A stretch of DNA of 64,000 nucleotides from NCBI GenBank assembly GCA_030015575.1, contig JASDDO010000028.1:24531154-24595153 (forward strand). The letters run 5' to 3'. Positions 54,701 to 64,000 of this stretch are shown here, in pieces. Under the pieces are notes generated by a model. That model did no database searches. It was not told the origin of the DNA and saw nothing but the letters and a program-made list of their open reading frames with translations. How positions within the stretch are numbered: the stretch's first letter is position 1; every line of letters begins with the position of its first letter. Position numbers and translations under genes: made by a program. Source of the DNA: Agapanthus africanus (Eukaryota > Streptophyta > Magnoliopsida > Asparagales > Amaryllidaceae).

Positions 54701-55142
54701 GGTCTTGATTCTTCCTCTGCATGAGCTGCTGCAACTACTGCTTCCCTTGGCTTCGCTTTGTAAGTACTTGGCTCCAATGTACGATCTCTACTCTTGAAAT
54801 AGAAGACCGGATGATCTGGAATCTCAAATACTACCCTCCTTTGACGACAGTCGATGGTAGCATAAAAGGTTCCAAGCCAGTCCATTCCTAGAACCACATC
54901 GAAGTTTGGTATGTCCAGTACTTTGAAGTCAGCGTAAAACTCTCGACTACAGACGATGACTGGACACATGCTGTATCCCATAGTTTCCTTTAGAACACCA
55001 TTTCCAGAACTGACGTTCCAGCTGGATACAAGCGGTGAGACTGGAATCGCATGGGTTCGGACAAACCGTTGCGACATAAAGCAGTGGGATGCTCCAGTAT
55101 CAAACAGTGCAAGTGCAGGTAGTGAAGCTACTAGGATTGTAC
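51746..55142 (-). pseudogene. G4 Pol: protease, RT, RNase H, integrase, chromodomain-like tail
   Basis: After the gag-protease intron the frame reads [20 protein letters not shown] (protease, D-T-G-A). It then reads [14 protein letters not shown] and RT ([20 protein letters not shown], palm [10 protein letters not shown]). RNase H ([25 protein letters not shown]) and integrase follow. Integrase has the zinc-binding region with [11 protein letters not shown], the Asp in MDFVTALP, the Asp in VSDRDTRF and the Glu in QSERTIQ. The GPF module and the tail [12 protein letters not shown] end at 51746. TAG at 53323 and at 53230 break the RNase H-integrase linker. A 68-bp intron-like segment (52646-52713) interrupts integrase. 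All catalytic residues that I can see are intact. Confidence 0.94.
52646..52713 (-). other. Candidate intron 3 of G4, in integrase (68 bp)
   Basis: On the minus strand the frame reads ...KKYME, then GTAATAATC ... CTCATACAG, then EIVRLHGV. Unspliced, translation ends four codons in. Removal gives KYME|EIVRLHG, the same junction as the uninterrupted [11 protein letters not shown] of G3. The segment is AT-rich, starts GTAATA and ends ACAG. Confidence 0.75.
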
Positions 55143-55225
55143 CTAAGGTATATGGGATAGGTTCAGGTATAGGGAAAGTGCGTAGGTAAACAAAACTGAA
55201 GATAAGTTTGAGAAAGAAAGTTTAC
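55143..55225 (-). other. Candidate intron 2 of G4, at the Gag-protease boundary (83 bp)
   Basis: On the minus strand GTCATTACTG is followed by GTAAACTTTC ... ATACCTTAG and then GTACAATCC. Splicing joins VITG to TILVAS in frame. Read through, Gag gains about 27 residues and stops at the TAG that is also the acceptor. A branch-like CTGAAC lies about 25 nt upstream. G2 keeps a GTAATC donor at the same codon, so the intron predates their split. Confidence 0.78.
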
Positions 55226-56471
55226 CAGTAATGACTTGGCCAGTGGCCTCAGCTTCTTCCACAGACATCATGAAAGCCTGGCGCTTCGGCACATTCCTCC
55301 TGGCCTGAGGAGCATTCCTCTGAACGTTCCTTTGAGCTTGATGGAACTGTCGAGGATGTGGTGCAGCCTGTGGTCCCCTAGGTGGTGCAGGCAGTGCAAG
55401 TCTGGGAGCAGGTGCTGGAAGAGCTGGTCGCTGCTGATAAGTATTTGCTGGCCTGGGTGCAGCAACTGAGTTCTGCCTTTGGGGACAAGATCCAATATCA
55501 TGAGTGGCTGAACCGCAGATTAAGCAGAGGCGGTTGGCTCTACGGCAGTCCTTCATCATATGTCCAGTTCTCTTGCAGTAGGTGCAAAAGGCTGGGCTAG
55601 GACGATGAGTTGGTACTCCGGGTCGCCTCGGCACGAAAGATGGTCTGGACGTGGCTCCACCTGCCATCTGGTTGGCAGGGCGTTTGACTCCTGCAGACTG
55701 AGGTCTGCCTCTCTCTTTTATGACTGCCTCATAACTGCGGGCAGCTTGCAGGGCTTCCTCATGAGTCAAAAACTTTCCTGTGGCTAGAGCAGCCTTGATC
55801 TCTGTGTCCAAACCTTGCTGAAAACGACGGGCTCTGATATGGTCCGTCGGTATCAGGTGTGCCGCGAATCTGTTTAAAGATTGTGTTAGCTGTGTAATAT
55901 GTGATATTTAAAAATTGAACTATTGTGACACATCTTACCGGCTCAACATAGTGAACTCAGCATCGTATTCATCTACCGATTTCTCCCACATTGATCCTTA
56001 CTGTAGATGAATAAACTGCTGCTCCATAGCGAACCTGGCAGTCACTGGGAAATATTTCACGTCAAACTTCTCGCGAAATGTCTTTCATTCAATCGGCTGC
56101 GCTAGACGGGTTTCGTCCGCCTTCCACCAATTGCGAGCATTATCCGTGAGCTGTAGCTTCGCTACACGGACCCAAGCGTTATCTGGCACTTGAGCTGCTG
56201 CCAGATCGTCTTCTATGCTTTGTGGCCATTCTTCTGCTTCGAGAGGGCTTCCTTTACCAGAGAACTGCTTTGGGTGCAAAGCTCTGAATTGCTTTACTCC
56301 CGGTGCATCGTTATCAGGACGGCTCAGAAGTTGTTGCTGTCCCTCGAGAAGACTACGGATCGCATCAAATAACATCGTCTGCTCAGTGGGTGGTGCGGGA
56401 ACAGCTGGTGTGAGAGGTAGTGCTGATGGGGTGTTGTTGACGTTGGTGCTGGTGTTGTTCGGGGAATCCAT
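55226..56471 (-). pseudogene. G4 Gag with two CCHC knuckles and two nonsense codons
   Basis: It starts ATG 56471 (MDSPNNTSTNVNN). The gag core has VKQFRALHPKQFSGKGSPLE and WVRVAKLQLTDNARNWWKAD. TGA at 56085 replaces the Trp codon seen in G2 (IEWKTFRD). TAA at 55998 lies before GSMWEKSVDEYDAEF. Intron 1 (55870-55938) follows TMLSR. Two zinc knuckles follow (FCTYCKRTGHMMKDCRRANR and CLICGSATHDIGSCP), then an Arg/Ala/Pro-rich tail ending EAEATGQVITG at the intron 2 donor. It would build the particle and bind RNA. A protein of about 390 residues is expected. Confidence 0.9.
55870..55938 (-). other. Candidate intron 1 of G4, in gag (69 bp)
   Basis: On the minus strand AGCCG is followed by GTAAGATG ... 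TTTAAACAG and then ATTCGCG. Unspliced, the next codon is TAA. Spliced, the frame reads TMLSR|FAAHLIP, matching the uninterrupted TMLSRFAVHLIP of G2. The segment is AT-rich and has a perfect plant branch motif CTAAC about 20 nt before the acceptor. Confidence 0.78.
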
Positions 56472-56683
56472 AATCCTGAAGAAAAATTTGGATTAGGACA
56501 GAATCAAATACTTGAAATGATAAGATTCAAGGAATAAAGATTTGCAAGTTTCAAGGAATATGAATTGTAAAGAATGTTTTAGTTGCTGGTTCTTGTGTTA
56601 TATTGCTTAGGTTATTCACGCAGACCAGAACTGCATGACAGGGATTCATACAGCTCTGACCTGCATGGGCCACCAACAAAACC
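56472..56683 (-). other. G4 leader with altered primer site
   Basis: 212 bp between LTR and gag, without a gene. On the minus strand the expected TGGTATCAGAGC is replaced by TGGT, GGCCCATGCAGG, TCAGAGC (56653-56674), as if 12 bp had replaced the central A. G2 shows a related change. Confidence 0.6.
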
Positions 56684-59269
56684 TGTCACGCCCCGCTTCC
56701 CAGTGTACGGCGAAGTGGACGCGACGAGGCCCGCTACGTATATACTCAGAAGTATATACGCTAAGCGTAACTAAGCAATATAAAGTAAATCACAAGAGAC
56801 GAATAATATAGAAATAACAGCAACTTTTATTAATAACATTCTTTTTACAATGCAGGAAAAGAAAATACAACTGGAATGAAAAGCAATGCCTAAACAATGG
56901 CATAACAGGAAATGAAATAAACTGGAAAGAACAAGGTACAATTATCTAGAGCTCTGGGTCTGCCTGGAACTGCTCCAAATCTTCACCGGTGGGCTCGATC
57001 TCAACTTGGTCCAACGCACCTGACGACATTCAAAGAAGAAAGAAATAGAATGTCGTCAGCGAACAGGTCGCTCGGTAAGTCCCACAAGAATAAGAAGAAT
57101 GAGAATGATAGAGTAAAAGTATTTTTCTAAAGTATTATAATGTTGAATATTATGTAACATTGTGTGACGCTGTTGTTTGTAGCTTGGTACAGAAGGATGC
57201 CAGTGTATACGAGGGGGATCTCTATATGCCAGAGATCAGGGCAAACGGAAAGTACAAGGAACTGTTATGCCACGGTACAACAGCAACAGGATTCAGGTTA
57301 GGTGTCTTAATCTGACCACCTCGTGCCACCTTTAACATCTTCCGTACCAATCTACCCCTTAAACCCCGTAGTGTTTTAACAGTATTGTAGTATTGGAATA
57401 TGTAAGTTGGATGACTGACCAAAACCATGATATCAGTAAATATGTTGCAACTGTATAATCAGGTAAATGGAATATCAGGATAATGGATGAATATCCATGG
57501 TTTGATTTAGTCAAAATGACTATATTGTTAACTAGGTTCATGGATTCATGTATTCAAAGTGTGGTGGAATATAAAAGAATATAGATTGACTTGAATCATA
57601 TTCGAGTCAAGAATAGTCAGACTCTAACCCGAGTCAGACTAAAAGAAGAGAATTTGAAGTTCAATATTAGCTAGGGGCCTTATTGTAATTTGTGAAACTT
57701 GAGGGGGTTTTATGTAAAAATACTTTTGTATAGTTTTCAAAATACACCTCAAGTATTTAATATTCGTCTTTAATATTATATTGAATGTGAATTTTATTTG
57801 TGTTATTCTAGTGAATATATCCTAATAAAAGTATTAATTGTCTTATCTGAAATTCATGGTATTTTAGTGTAACTTTTAATCTTGTAATTTTTAGAAAAAT
57901 GTGGAAACTTTATATTATGATAAAATAGGTGTTTAAATGATAATTATATATATATTAACACATGAATAATTTTATATAAATATTTTATTTTCAAAAATCT
58001 CATTTTCCTTAAATGTCGTATTTTAAACCCTTCGAGACCGAATGCTCCTTGCGGAGGTCTGAATCTCTCACTACTAGCCTGCGGGTGCACGATGAACCGT
58101 ACTTTCCCTAACAGGTTCCCCAAAAGTGGGTTGTAGCGGCACTTTACTTAGGTTTTATAAATATTTTTCATTTAAGAAAACGGTTTTATTAATATGGGGT
58201 ATTTATTTGCAAAAAGTATAGTTTTCCGTATTTTAGTTATTAGGGTTTCCTAAACCAACTAGCCTATTTCTAAGGTCTAAACGATGAGTCATTAGAAGCC
58301 TCAAATCGCCTCTTCACCGTCAATTGCGGCCAGGTAAGTACAAGTGAGGAGGGAGGGATCCGCTCACGAATCGTGAAACGGGCCTTTTAAAGTTACCCAA
58401 GCTCACTTGTCTAGCCTAGACACCACAAGACAGTTTAGATAAATGATCGATGTCCATGACCAATCGTGTTTTCATTTTATTAAAAGATTTTATCTAGAAA
58501 AGTTTACAACTTAAAGCTTTAAATAAAGATTAGGGTATTTTAGTGAAAAGTCCTGTAGTTTCGTATTCTGTATTTTGATGTTTATTAATTAGGGTTAGAT
58601 TGAGTGTGTGTAGGGGTAGGTCATTACCCCGTGACTTATTTTAGGTTTTGGTGAAGTTTAAAAGTAAAACATGCTATGTTAAACTTAAAGGTATTATAGC
58701 GCAAGAATACGGTAACGTTATCATTTTATGTGTGAAATTTCATTCAAATTGAGTTATACAAGTTTTGTGATCAAGATAAACATATTTATGAGTGAGGTAA
58801 TTGATTAAACTAAGAAAAATGAACTTCATGGTATTTTTATGAAAAGAGTACGGTTTTACAAAGAAGTTATCATTTTATGTGAAAAAGTTTGATTAAATTG
58901 GTTTAAGGGTGATTAATAGTCAACAAGAATATGGGTAGATAATATGTATTAGGTGACAAGTGGAAATTTAGAGAAAAACCGAATCGGAAATCGGTTTGTC
59001 CGATTTCCGTCGGGTTCCAAAAATCCGTATTTTTATATGTATAGAAAAGAGAGATAGAGGGGATGGGACTTACGGTTTGGACAACCTAATGAAGCTAGAG
59101 GTCGTGATGGTTGTCGATTCGTTGAAAACGTCGCGAAGGTCCCGATCCAGTCGCCGGAATCCGTCGTCGATTTCGGCAGCGCTTCGCTTCTCGCTCTTCG
59201 TACCGAGTTCTCGAGAATTTGAGAGAGTGGACTTAGAGTTGTGAAGGGAAAAGGTAGAGGGAAGGGGTC

Positions 59270-59277
59270 TTTATATA
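59270..59277 (-). promoter_or_regulatory. TATA box of the G4 5' LTR promoter
   Basis: On the minus strand this reads TATATAAA after three AACCCT-type units. The expected start of the G4 transcript is about 30 bp further along the minus strand. Confidence 0.7.
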
Positions 59278-59688
59278 GGGCTAGGCTAGGGTTAGGGTTA
59301 GGGTTAAAAAAAATATTAAAAAATATAAGAAACATTAAAAATTCATTAAATTTCATTAAACCTAGGAGTAAAAGGGATTTATTGGCCAAATCAAAACCGA
59401 TCCAGGTATAATAAGTGTGCAAGAGGGTTGACCAAGTCAAGAGCCAACTTTTCTCAGTTGGTGACTCGGCCGTCCGGCCAAGTCCGGCCGGCGGCGCCGG
59501 ACCGAGTCGGCCGAGTCGCCGGCCGGCGGCGCCGAGTCGGGCCGAGTCAAAGGTCCAATGGCCGGGGGTTTTCCTGAGGAACAACTTGGTATTTTTACTT
59601 TTTGTTGTCCAGTACATATTTTGGGAGTTATGGCCTTTTTACCGTTGACTTCCAAAAAAAAATAAAACAAAATAAATACAAAAATAAT

Positions 59689-59760
59689 GTGGGGCATGGG
59701 ATTTGAACTCTGGTGGCTTGGTTCAGCAGTGCAAGGTGTTACAAATGAGCTACAAGCTCC
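59689..59760 (-). other. tRNA-like segment in the G4 5' LTR
   Basis: The same 72-nt block as at 51504-51575, with one change in the loop after the A box. Confidence 0.6.
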
Positions 59761-59875
59761 TTCTTATAATTATTGTAAGGAATTAGATACTTAAATTGTT
59801 TCCAGCAACATTAATACTCCAAGTGTACACTATATTTAAAGCAAATTTTTGGTATACAAAATTGGAGTTGTTACA

Positions 59876-59880
59876 ACGGC
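59876..59880. other. Right target-site duplication of G4 (ACGGC)
   Basis: Identical to 48501-48505. Confidence 0.93.
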
Positions 59881-62159
59881 ACATGATGTTCATGTAGATG
59901 TCTTTTAGTAACTATCATCGTGCCACTTTTAACACATTCCGTACCAGTCTACCCCTTTAAAAATCCCGTAGTGTATATTGTATTGATTGTATTGATTAGT
60001 AGTTACCAGACTTACCGAGACCATGTATAAGTTGTTCATGTAAACCGATTCATGATATAAACGGATAGTCATGTAGTCAAGTTCAAGATATAGCCATGGT
60101 TCGGTCCAGTCAAGTCATGTTGCATGTTCTGGTTTTGTTCTGGTATTCATGTTCAAGTTCAAGTGTTCATGTTTGGTATTTTGGATTCATGTTGAATTGG
60201 AGTTGGATTCATGTTTGAATTGTATTCAGATTAGACTGAGACTCAGATTGAGTCAAGACACTTTAAACAAAATTGGATCCTGAATTAGGTTTAGGAGGTA
60301 TCGATAACTGCTGCATATGGACGGCAGGATTTGTGTCTTTTTCCAAGATAATTACCATTGATAAGCCCGTTTTAGTTTTCTACCTTAAATAAGCAAGCAC
60401 CCACTTTCTCTGGCTTTCTGAGGCTCAAGAGAATTGGTCCCGCGTAAACCTATATTTACTAGGGTTCTTAATATAATTTTATATAACTTGAGGGGGTTTT
60501 ATGAAAAATATTTTAAATATACTTTCAAAATAAATCACAAGTATTTATTTATCGTATTTAAAGTTTTCATGGATTTAACTTTTAAAAAGTTAGGTATTGT
60601 AGTGAATATATACCTAGCTTGAAGAGTTCAAGGTATTTTAGTATAAAGTTAGACTGGTATTGATTCTTAATGGTATTATCGTGAAACTTGTAATTCTTTT
60701 ATTTTGTTTAGGAAACATGGAATTTTATTATATATTAAAAATAGATGGTTTGATAATATTTATATAATTATTAAAAATAAATTTTTATTTATTATGCAGA
60801 AAATCTCGTTTTTCTTGGAAATTGTATTAAAAATTCCATCGAGATCGTATGCTCCGTAAGGAGATCTGCATCTCGCTCTATTAGTTCCGAGGACGTGCGA
60901 TAATCCGTACCATCCCGATCTGGTTCCCCAAATGGGTTGTAGAGGCATAACGTAAGGAATGAATTGACACAATTTTAAAAAATCTGGTTCTTAATAGTTT
61001 AAGGTATTTTGATGAAAAGTCGTATTTTGCCACAAAAATGTTGTTTAAGAGAATCATGTTATGTCAATATGTGTGTTTGTGAGAGGTAGGTCATTACCTC
61101 GTAAGATTTTCTAAAGGTATGCTAAACAAAAAGTATATAAAGATGTCGTACGTAAACTTCAAGATATTTAAACGTAAAAGCTTAGTAAAAGTTGTTTTAC
61201 ATGAAGTTTTAAAATAAAACTTGTTTCTAAATATTAGTTAATGTTTAACAAGCAAGGTATAATGATATGGATAAGTGGCTCTTAAGAAAAGTTATAGTTT
61301 TAAAGAGTATAGAATTAAAGATCGGTGTAACTCCACTTACTGACATGATTTGAAAAGAGATCATTTTAAGATAAGAAGAGGAGAAGAGAGGTGGGATTTA
61401 CAAGTTGTGTGGGTTAAGAATAGAGTGAGGAAGGGATTGAGATCGTCATGGTGTCGTGGAGTCACCGGGAACGTCTCGAATCCTCGCCGGAAAGTGAACT
61501 TGAGCTAACTCTACTTGTACTCTTCTTTGACTTGGAAATTTTTGAGAATTTTTAATAAGAGATTTCAGAATGAAGAGGGCTAGGGTATGAGATTGTATTT
61601 ATAGGGTAAAATTAGGGTTTTGAGGATTGAAGAAAGAATTTAAATGCATTAAAATTTGGATTAAAAGGTGAATTAACACTCTCTGGATAAATGCAGGAAA
61701 ATCAAACAGTACTGGGGTAGTGGGGGTAGGCCAAGAGTCATGTGTGCAAAACACGGGGATTATTCCCCTCAGTTCACCCGTCGGTGCCGGTCCAATTGGC
61801 CATCTCGTCGGCCACGTGTGTGAGGCGAGTGCTTGGATTTGTGCCACGTGTCTTTGTCTGTATAAATACCATTTTGCACATGTTTGATTTTCTGTGATTT
61901 TTCATTTTACGTGTATTGCACGTGTAAACTTTTGGGCTTCCAAAAATTTTAAAAGAAAAATTCAAAAAAAATATTATGTGGCTGAGGGAATTCGAACACA
62001 GGGGCTACGTCACAGCAGTGCAAGGCTTTACCAATGAGCTACAAGTTATTTCTTTTTGTTCTTAAGCAAGTATAACTTTTAAATTGTGCTTAGGCTTGCA
62101 AACTCTTTTCTGTACTTTTTTTAAGAAAAATTTTGTACAGAAAATTCAGAATCGTTACA
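59881..62159 (-). repeat. G2 5' LTR, second piece (after G4)
   Basis: It continues the LTR interrupted at 48505. 60431-62159 matches the 3' LTR piece 44655-46382. It ends AGAATCGTTACA, with the last TG pair of the LTR start decayed. It contains the TATA box at 61596-61603 and the tRNA-like block at about 61975-62047. No credible gene is seen. Confidence 0.9.
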
Positions 62160-62164
62160 ATCTT
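62160..62164. other. Right target-site duplication of G2 (ATCTT)
   Basis: Identical to 35335-35339. Confidence 0.92.
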
Positions 62165-62820
62165 TATGAGACCCTCACGACTCATAAAGTTGAAAAGCCT
62201 TAGGCGACAGATCTAAACCCGTTTCCTAACCCATCGCTGCCCTATAAGAAGGTCCAAACTGACTCTTGTATACTATCCACGGGCCACATTCTTCAAAGTC
62301 GCATACTGATGAGGAGGAAAAACCACTTGCGAGTCCTCTCGACTTGTAAGGAGAAAATTATCTTGTGAAATTCTTACGACTCTCAAGAGAAAACACACTT
62401 AGGAGCCCCCACGACTCCTAAGGAGAAAATACACGTATGAGATCCTCTCGACTTATAGGGAGAAATATCTTTATGAGACCCTCACGACTCATAAAATTGA
62501 AAAGCCCTAAGCGACAAATCTAAACATGTTTTCTAAGCTATCGTTGTCCTACAAGAATGTCCAAATTGACTCTTGTATACTATCCACGGGCCACATTCAT
62601 CAAAGTTACATGCCAATGAAGTGAAGAAGCCACTCTCGGGTCCCCTTGACTCATAAGGAGAAAATACCTGCGTGAGATCCTTACGACTCACTGAGGTGAA
62701 AGACACTTAGGAATCCTCACGATTTCTAGGGAGAATATGCACCTATGAGATCCTCACGACTCATAGGGAGAAAACCCTGCTTGAGACCTTTACGGCTCAT
62801 GAAGATGAAAAAGTCTTGAG
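62160..62820 (+). repeat. Element B hairpin cassettes, downstream of the G2 insertion
   Basis: Two more rounds of the five hairpins follow. In the first, TTATGAG/CTCATAA completes the unit cut by G2. After a 140-bp spacer come CTTGCGAGTC/GACTTGTAAG, CTTGTGAAA/CTCTCAAGAG, CTTAGGAG/CTCCTAAG, GTATGAG/CTTATAG and TTATGAG/CTCATAA. The second round is at about 62640-62800 (CACTTAGGAATC/GATTTCTAGG, CCTATGAG/CTCATAGG). The spacers hold TGTATACTATCCACGGGCC (62267 and 62573). Confidence 0.75.
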
Positions 62821-62930
62821 CGACAGGGATCCTAAACTTGTCTGCTAAGCCGTCAATTCTATGGTAATGCATTATTTTGCACTACTTAACCCACGTATAA
62901 GCTTATGTGGACCAAGTAGTGGGGGGCATT
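62821..62930 (+). other. Element B end of internal region and polypurine tract
   Basis: About 100 bp without an ORF, ending in AAGTAGTGGGGGGCATT directly before the LTR. Element A has its antisense gene in the corresponding place. Confidence 0.7.
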
Positions 62931-64000
62931 TGTTCCCGCCAAAAATTTTTGGCTCAGAGCTTGTTGTTCTCTTATAAAAATAAAGGGAAAGCTCCACGTA
63001 TTAAATAAATGCACCCACATGCAAAGCATGTAACTATCACCTCAGGTAGCGTCGCATGTGAAGTTCACGTGGACGCCAATGTGCAAAGCACAGGAGCGCC
63101 TGTTCCCCCAATATTTAAACATAATAAAAGAGCCAAGTTCTGTTAAAATTTTGTTAAGGCAGCGCCTCACGTGCCCGTAACGAGAGCGCCAGTGCCAACG
63201 TCAATTTTGTAGGATTAAATCCTATGGTGGCGCTGTACGTGCTCCTCATGTGTGCGCCAATGTGCAAAGCACAGGAACGCCTATCATAAATAAGAATTAA
63301 ATTCTTAAGTGGCTCCTATGCGCACAACACGTAAGCGCCGGTGCCCAAATTAAAAGCAAGTAGAATTAAATTCTACATGGGGATGCTTCCCTAAAATCTG
63401 GAATATTCTCTGTTAAACGGAGTCATTGGATCAAAGATCCAATGGTGATAATAAATCATCAGATGATAAATTCTATTAGAGAAATATTTTCCTTTTAATA
63501 TGGAAAGATCTTCTCTAATAAAGAATCTTGGATTTAAAATCTAAAGGTGATAAAAATATTACCAATTAAATCATCCGATAGAATTAAATTTTATAAGAGA
63601 GATCTTCTCTGCTAAACAAAATTAATTTCTATGGTTAGGAAAATATTTTTTAATCTTGTTAAACTAACAAGATATTCATATGATAGTTTAAAATTCTATC
63701 TTAGAAAAATATTTCTTAATCTTGATAAACAAATAAGAAGGATCTTCTCTATTAGATAGAATAAAATTCTATGTTATGAAAATATCTTCTTGATCTTGTT
63801 AAAACTAACAAGATATTCATATGATAGAATAAAATTCTAATCTTATTAAACTAACAAAATATTCATATGATAGAATAAAATTCTATCTTAGAAAAATATT
63901 TCCTAATCTTTTTAGATAAACAAGAAATCTTCTCTGTTAAATATAAAGCCTTTGGATTAAAAATCCAACGGTGAATAAAATTCACCAATTGATCTAAAAG
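62931..64000 (+). repeat. Element B 3' LTR, first 1.07 kb (runs past the window)
   Basis: It starts TGTTCCCGCCAAAAATT. The U3 has G-box-like cores (TTCACGTGGA near 63068, CTCACGTGCC near 63166) and repeated GCGCC text. From 63497 it matches the 5' LTR (27178 on). It consists of AT-rich ATTAAATTCTAT/AACAAGATATTCATATGAT units to the end. Confidence 0.85.

Larger units (their letters stand above)
48506..59875 (-). mobile_element. G4: complete Ty3/gypsy Tekay-type element with three intron-like segments
   Basis: The element of 11.37 kb has LTRs of 3185 and 3192 bp that differ by only a few bases and one TTAGGG-type unit, so the insertion is recent compared with its neighbours. It is bracketed by ACGGC. 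Right to left: LTR, leader, gag, protease, RT, RNase H, integrase, chromodomain-like tail, polypurine tract, LTR. Four nonsense codons (56085, 55998, 53323, 53230) make this copy inactive. Three short GT-AG segments interrupt the frame (55870-55938, 55143-55225, 52646-52713). It lies in G2's 5' LTR. Confidence 0.95.
56684..59875 (-). repeat. G4 5' LTR
   Basis: It is near identical to the 3' LTR. It has the TATA box at 59270-59277, the GC-rich palindromic block at about 59461-59546 and the tRNA-like segment at 59689-59760. One extra telomere-like unit near 59290 accounts for most of the length difference. Confidence 0.95.
35340..62159 (-). mobile_element. G2: Ty3/gypsy element with gag only, carrying nested G3 and G4
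   Basis: Its own sequence is 35340-35816, 44655-46382 (3' LTR in two pieces, with a deletion), 46383-47938 (internal), 47939-48505 and 59881-62159 (5' LTR in two pieces). The perfect ATCTT duplication shows this is one insertion. The internal region holds gag but no protease, RT or integrase. It passes from the gag-protease intron straight to the text that normally lies after integrase. It is related to G4, with similar gag, LTR start and tRNA-like block, but is more diverged in the LTR. Confidence 0.9.
27178..64000 (+). mobile_element. Element B: large non-autonomous LTR retrotransposon, host of most other elements
   Basis: B runs left to right: 5' LTR (27178-29650, its first 0.57 kb left of the LINE), primer-site candidate, N-terminal gag remnant, repeat arrays to 35339, the G2 insertion, hairpin cassettes (62160-62820), polypurine tract and 3' LTR (62931 to the window end). 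The two LTRs overlap in the window: 27178-27670 matches 63497-64000. It has the same plan as element A but lacks the gag core, all of pol and the antisense gene. It is the oldest layer visible here. Confidence 0.85.

Noticed and set aside
55861-55940. Random insertion in the G4 gag instead of an intron
   Set aside because: No target duplication flanks it and removal restores the frame exactly at GT-AG. Kept as an alternative but judged less likely.

Overview
The window is a slab of plant heterochromatin made almost entirely of nested, mostly decayed retrotransposons. I see no host gene, rRNA gene or genuine tRNA gene. The plant origin rests on Ty3/gypsy elements with a chromodomain-like integrase tail (Tekay/Del-type chromoviruses), a Ty1/copia element with an initiator-Met primer site, a plant RTE-type LINE ending in (TTG)n, and very large gag-only elements of the Tat/Ogre kind. 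The flowering-plant species cannot be named from this sequence.

Nesting, outermost first, supported by target-site duplications (TSDs) where both ends are visible. Element B (+ strand, about 27178 to beyond 64000) is a large non-autonomous LTR element whose own sequence is 27178-35339 and 62160-64000. An RTE LINE (16012-16256 plus 26567-27178, +) sits in B's 5' LTR. Two elements sit in the LINE: element A (minus strand, 3878-16011, continuing left of the window), a gag-only relative of B, and a Ty1/copia element (16257-26561, +, TSD AAAAG). A gypsy element G1 (+, window start to 3877) sits in A's 3' LTR. On the right, gypsy G2 (minus, 35340-62159, TSD ATCTT) sits in B. G2 carries two further gypsy insertions: G3 (+, 35817-44654) in its 3' LTR and G4 (minus, 48506-59875, TSD ACGGC) in its 5' LTR. 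A deletion fused G3's 3' LTR to G2's LTR near 44654.

G4 is structurally complete, with two near-identical LTRs of about 3.19 kb, gag, protease, RT, RNase H, integrase and chromodomain. Its reading frame has four nonsense codons and three short GT-AG segments of 69, 83 and 68 bp. Removing each one restores the reading frame and matches intron-less relatives in the same window. The middle one lies exactly at the Gag-protease boundary, and an in-frame TAG forms its 3' splice site, so splicing could decide between Gag and Gag-Pol. This is the most interesting observation.

A and B share one plan: an LTR whose U5 holds three hairpins, a primer-site candidate 5 nt after the LTR, gag (full length in A, N-terminal only in B) and no pol. 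After gag come several kilobases of family-specific tandem repeats and cassettes of five hairpins with constant inner arms and paired outer arms. Element A also has an antisense transcription unit next to its 3' LTR, with a TATA box, a probable 5'UTR intron and a 168-codon unrecognised ORF; B lacks it. The gypsy LTRs G1, G2 and G4 all contain a 72-nt tRNA-like segment in U3. Most nonsense codons can be explained by C-to-T or G-to-A changes, as expected for long-methylated repeats.
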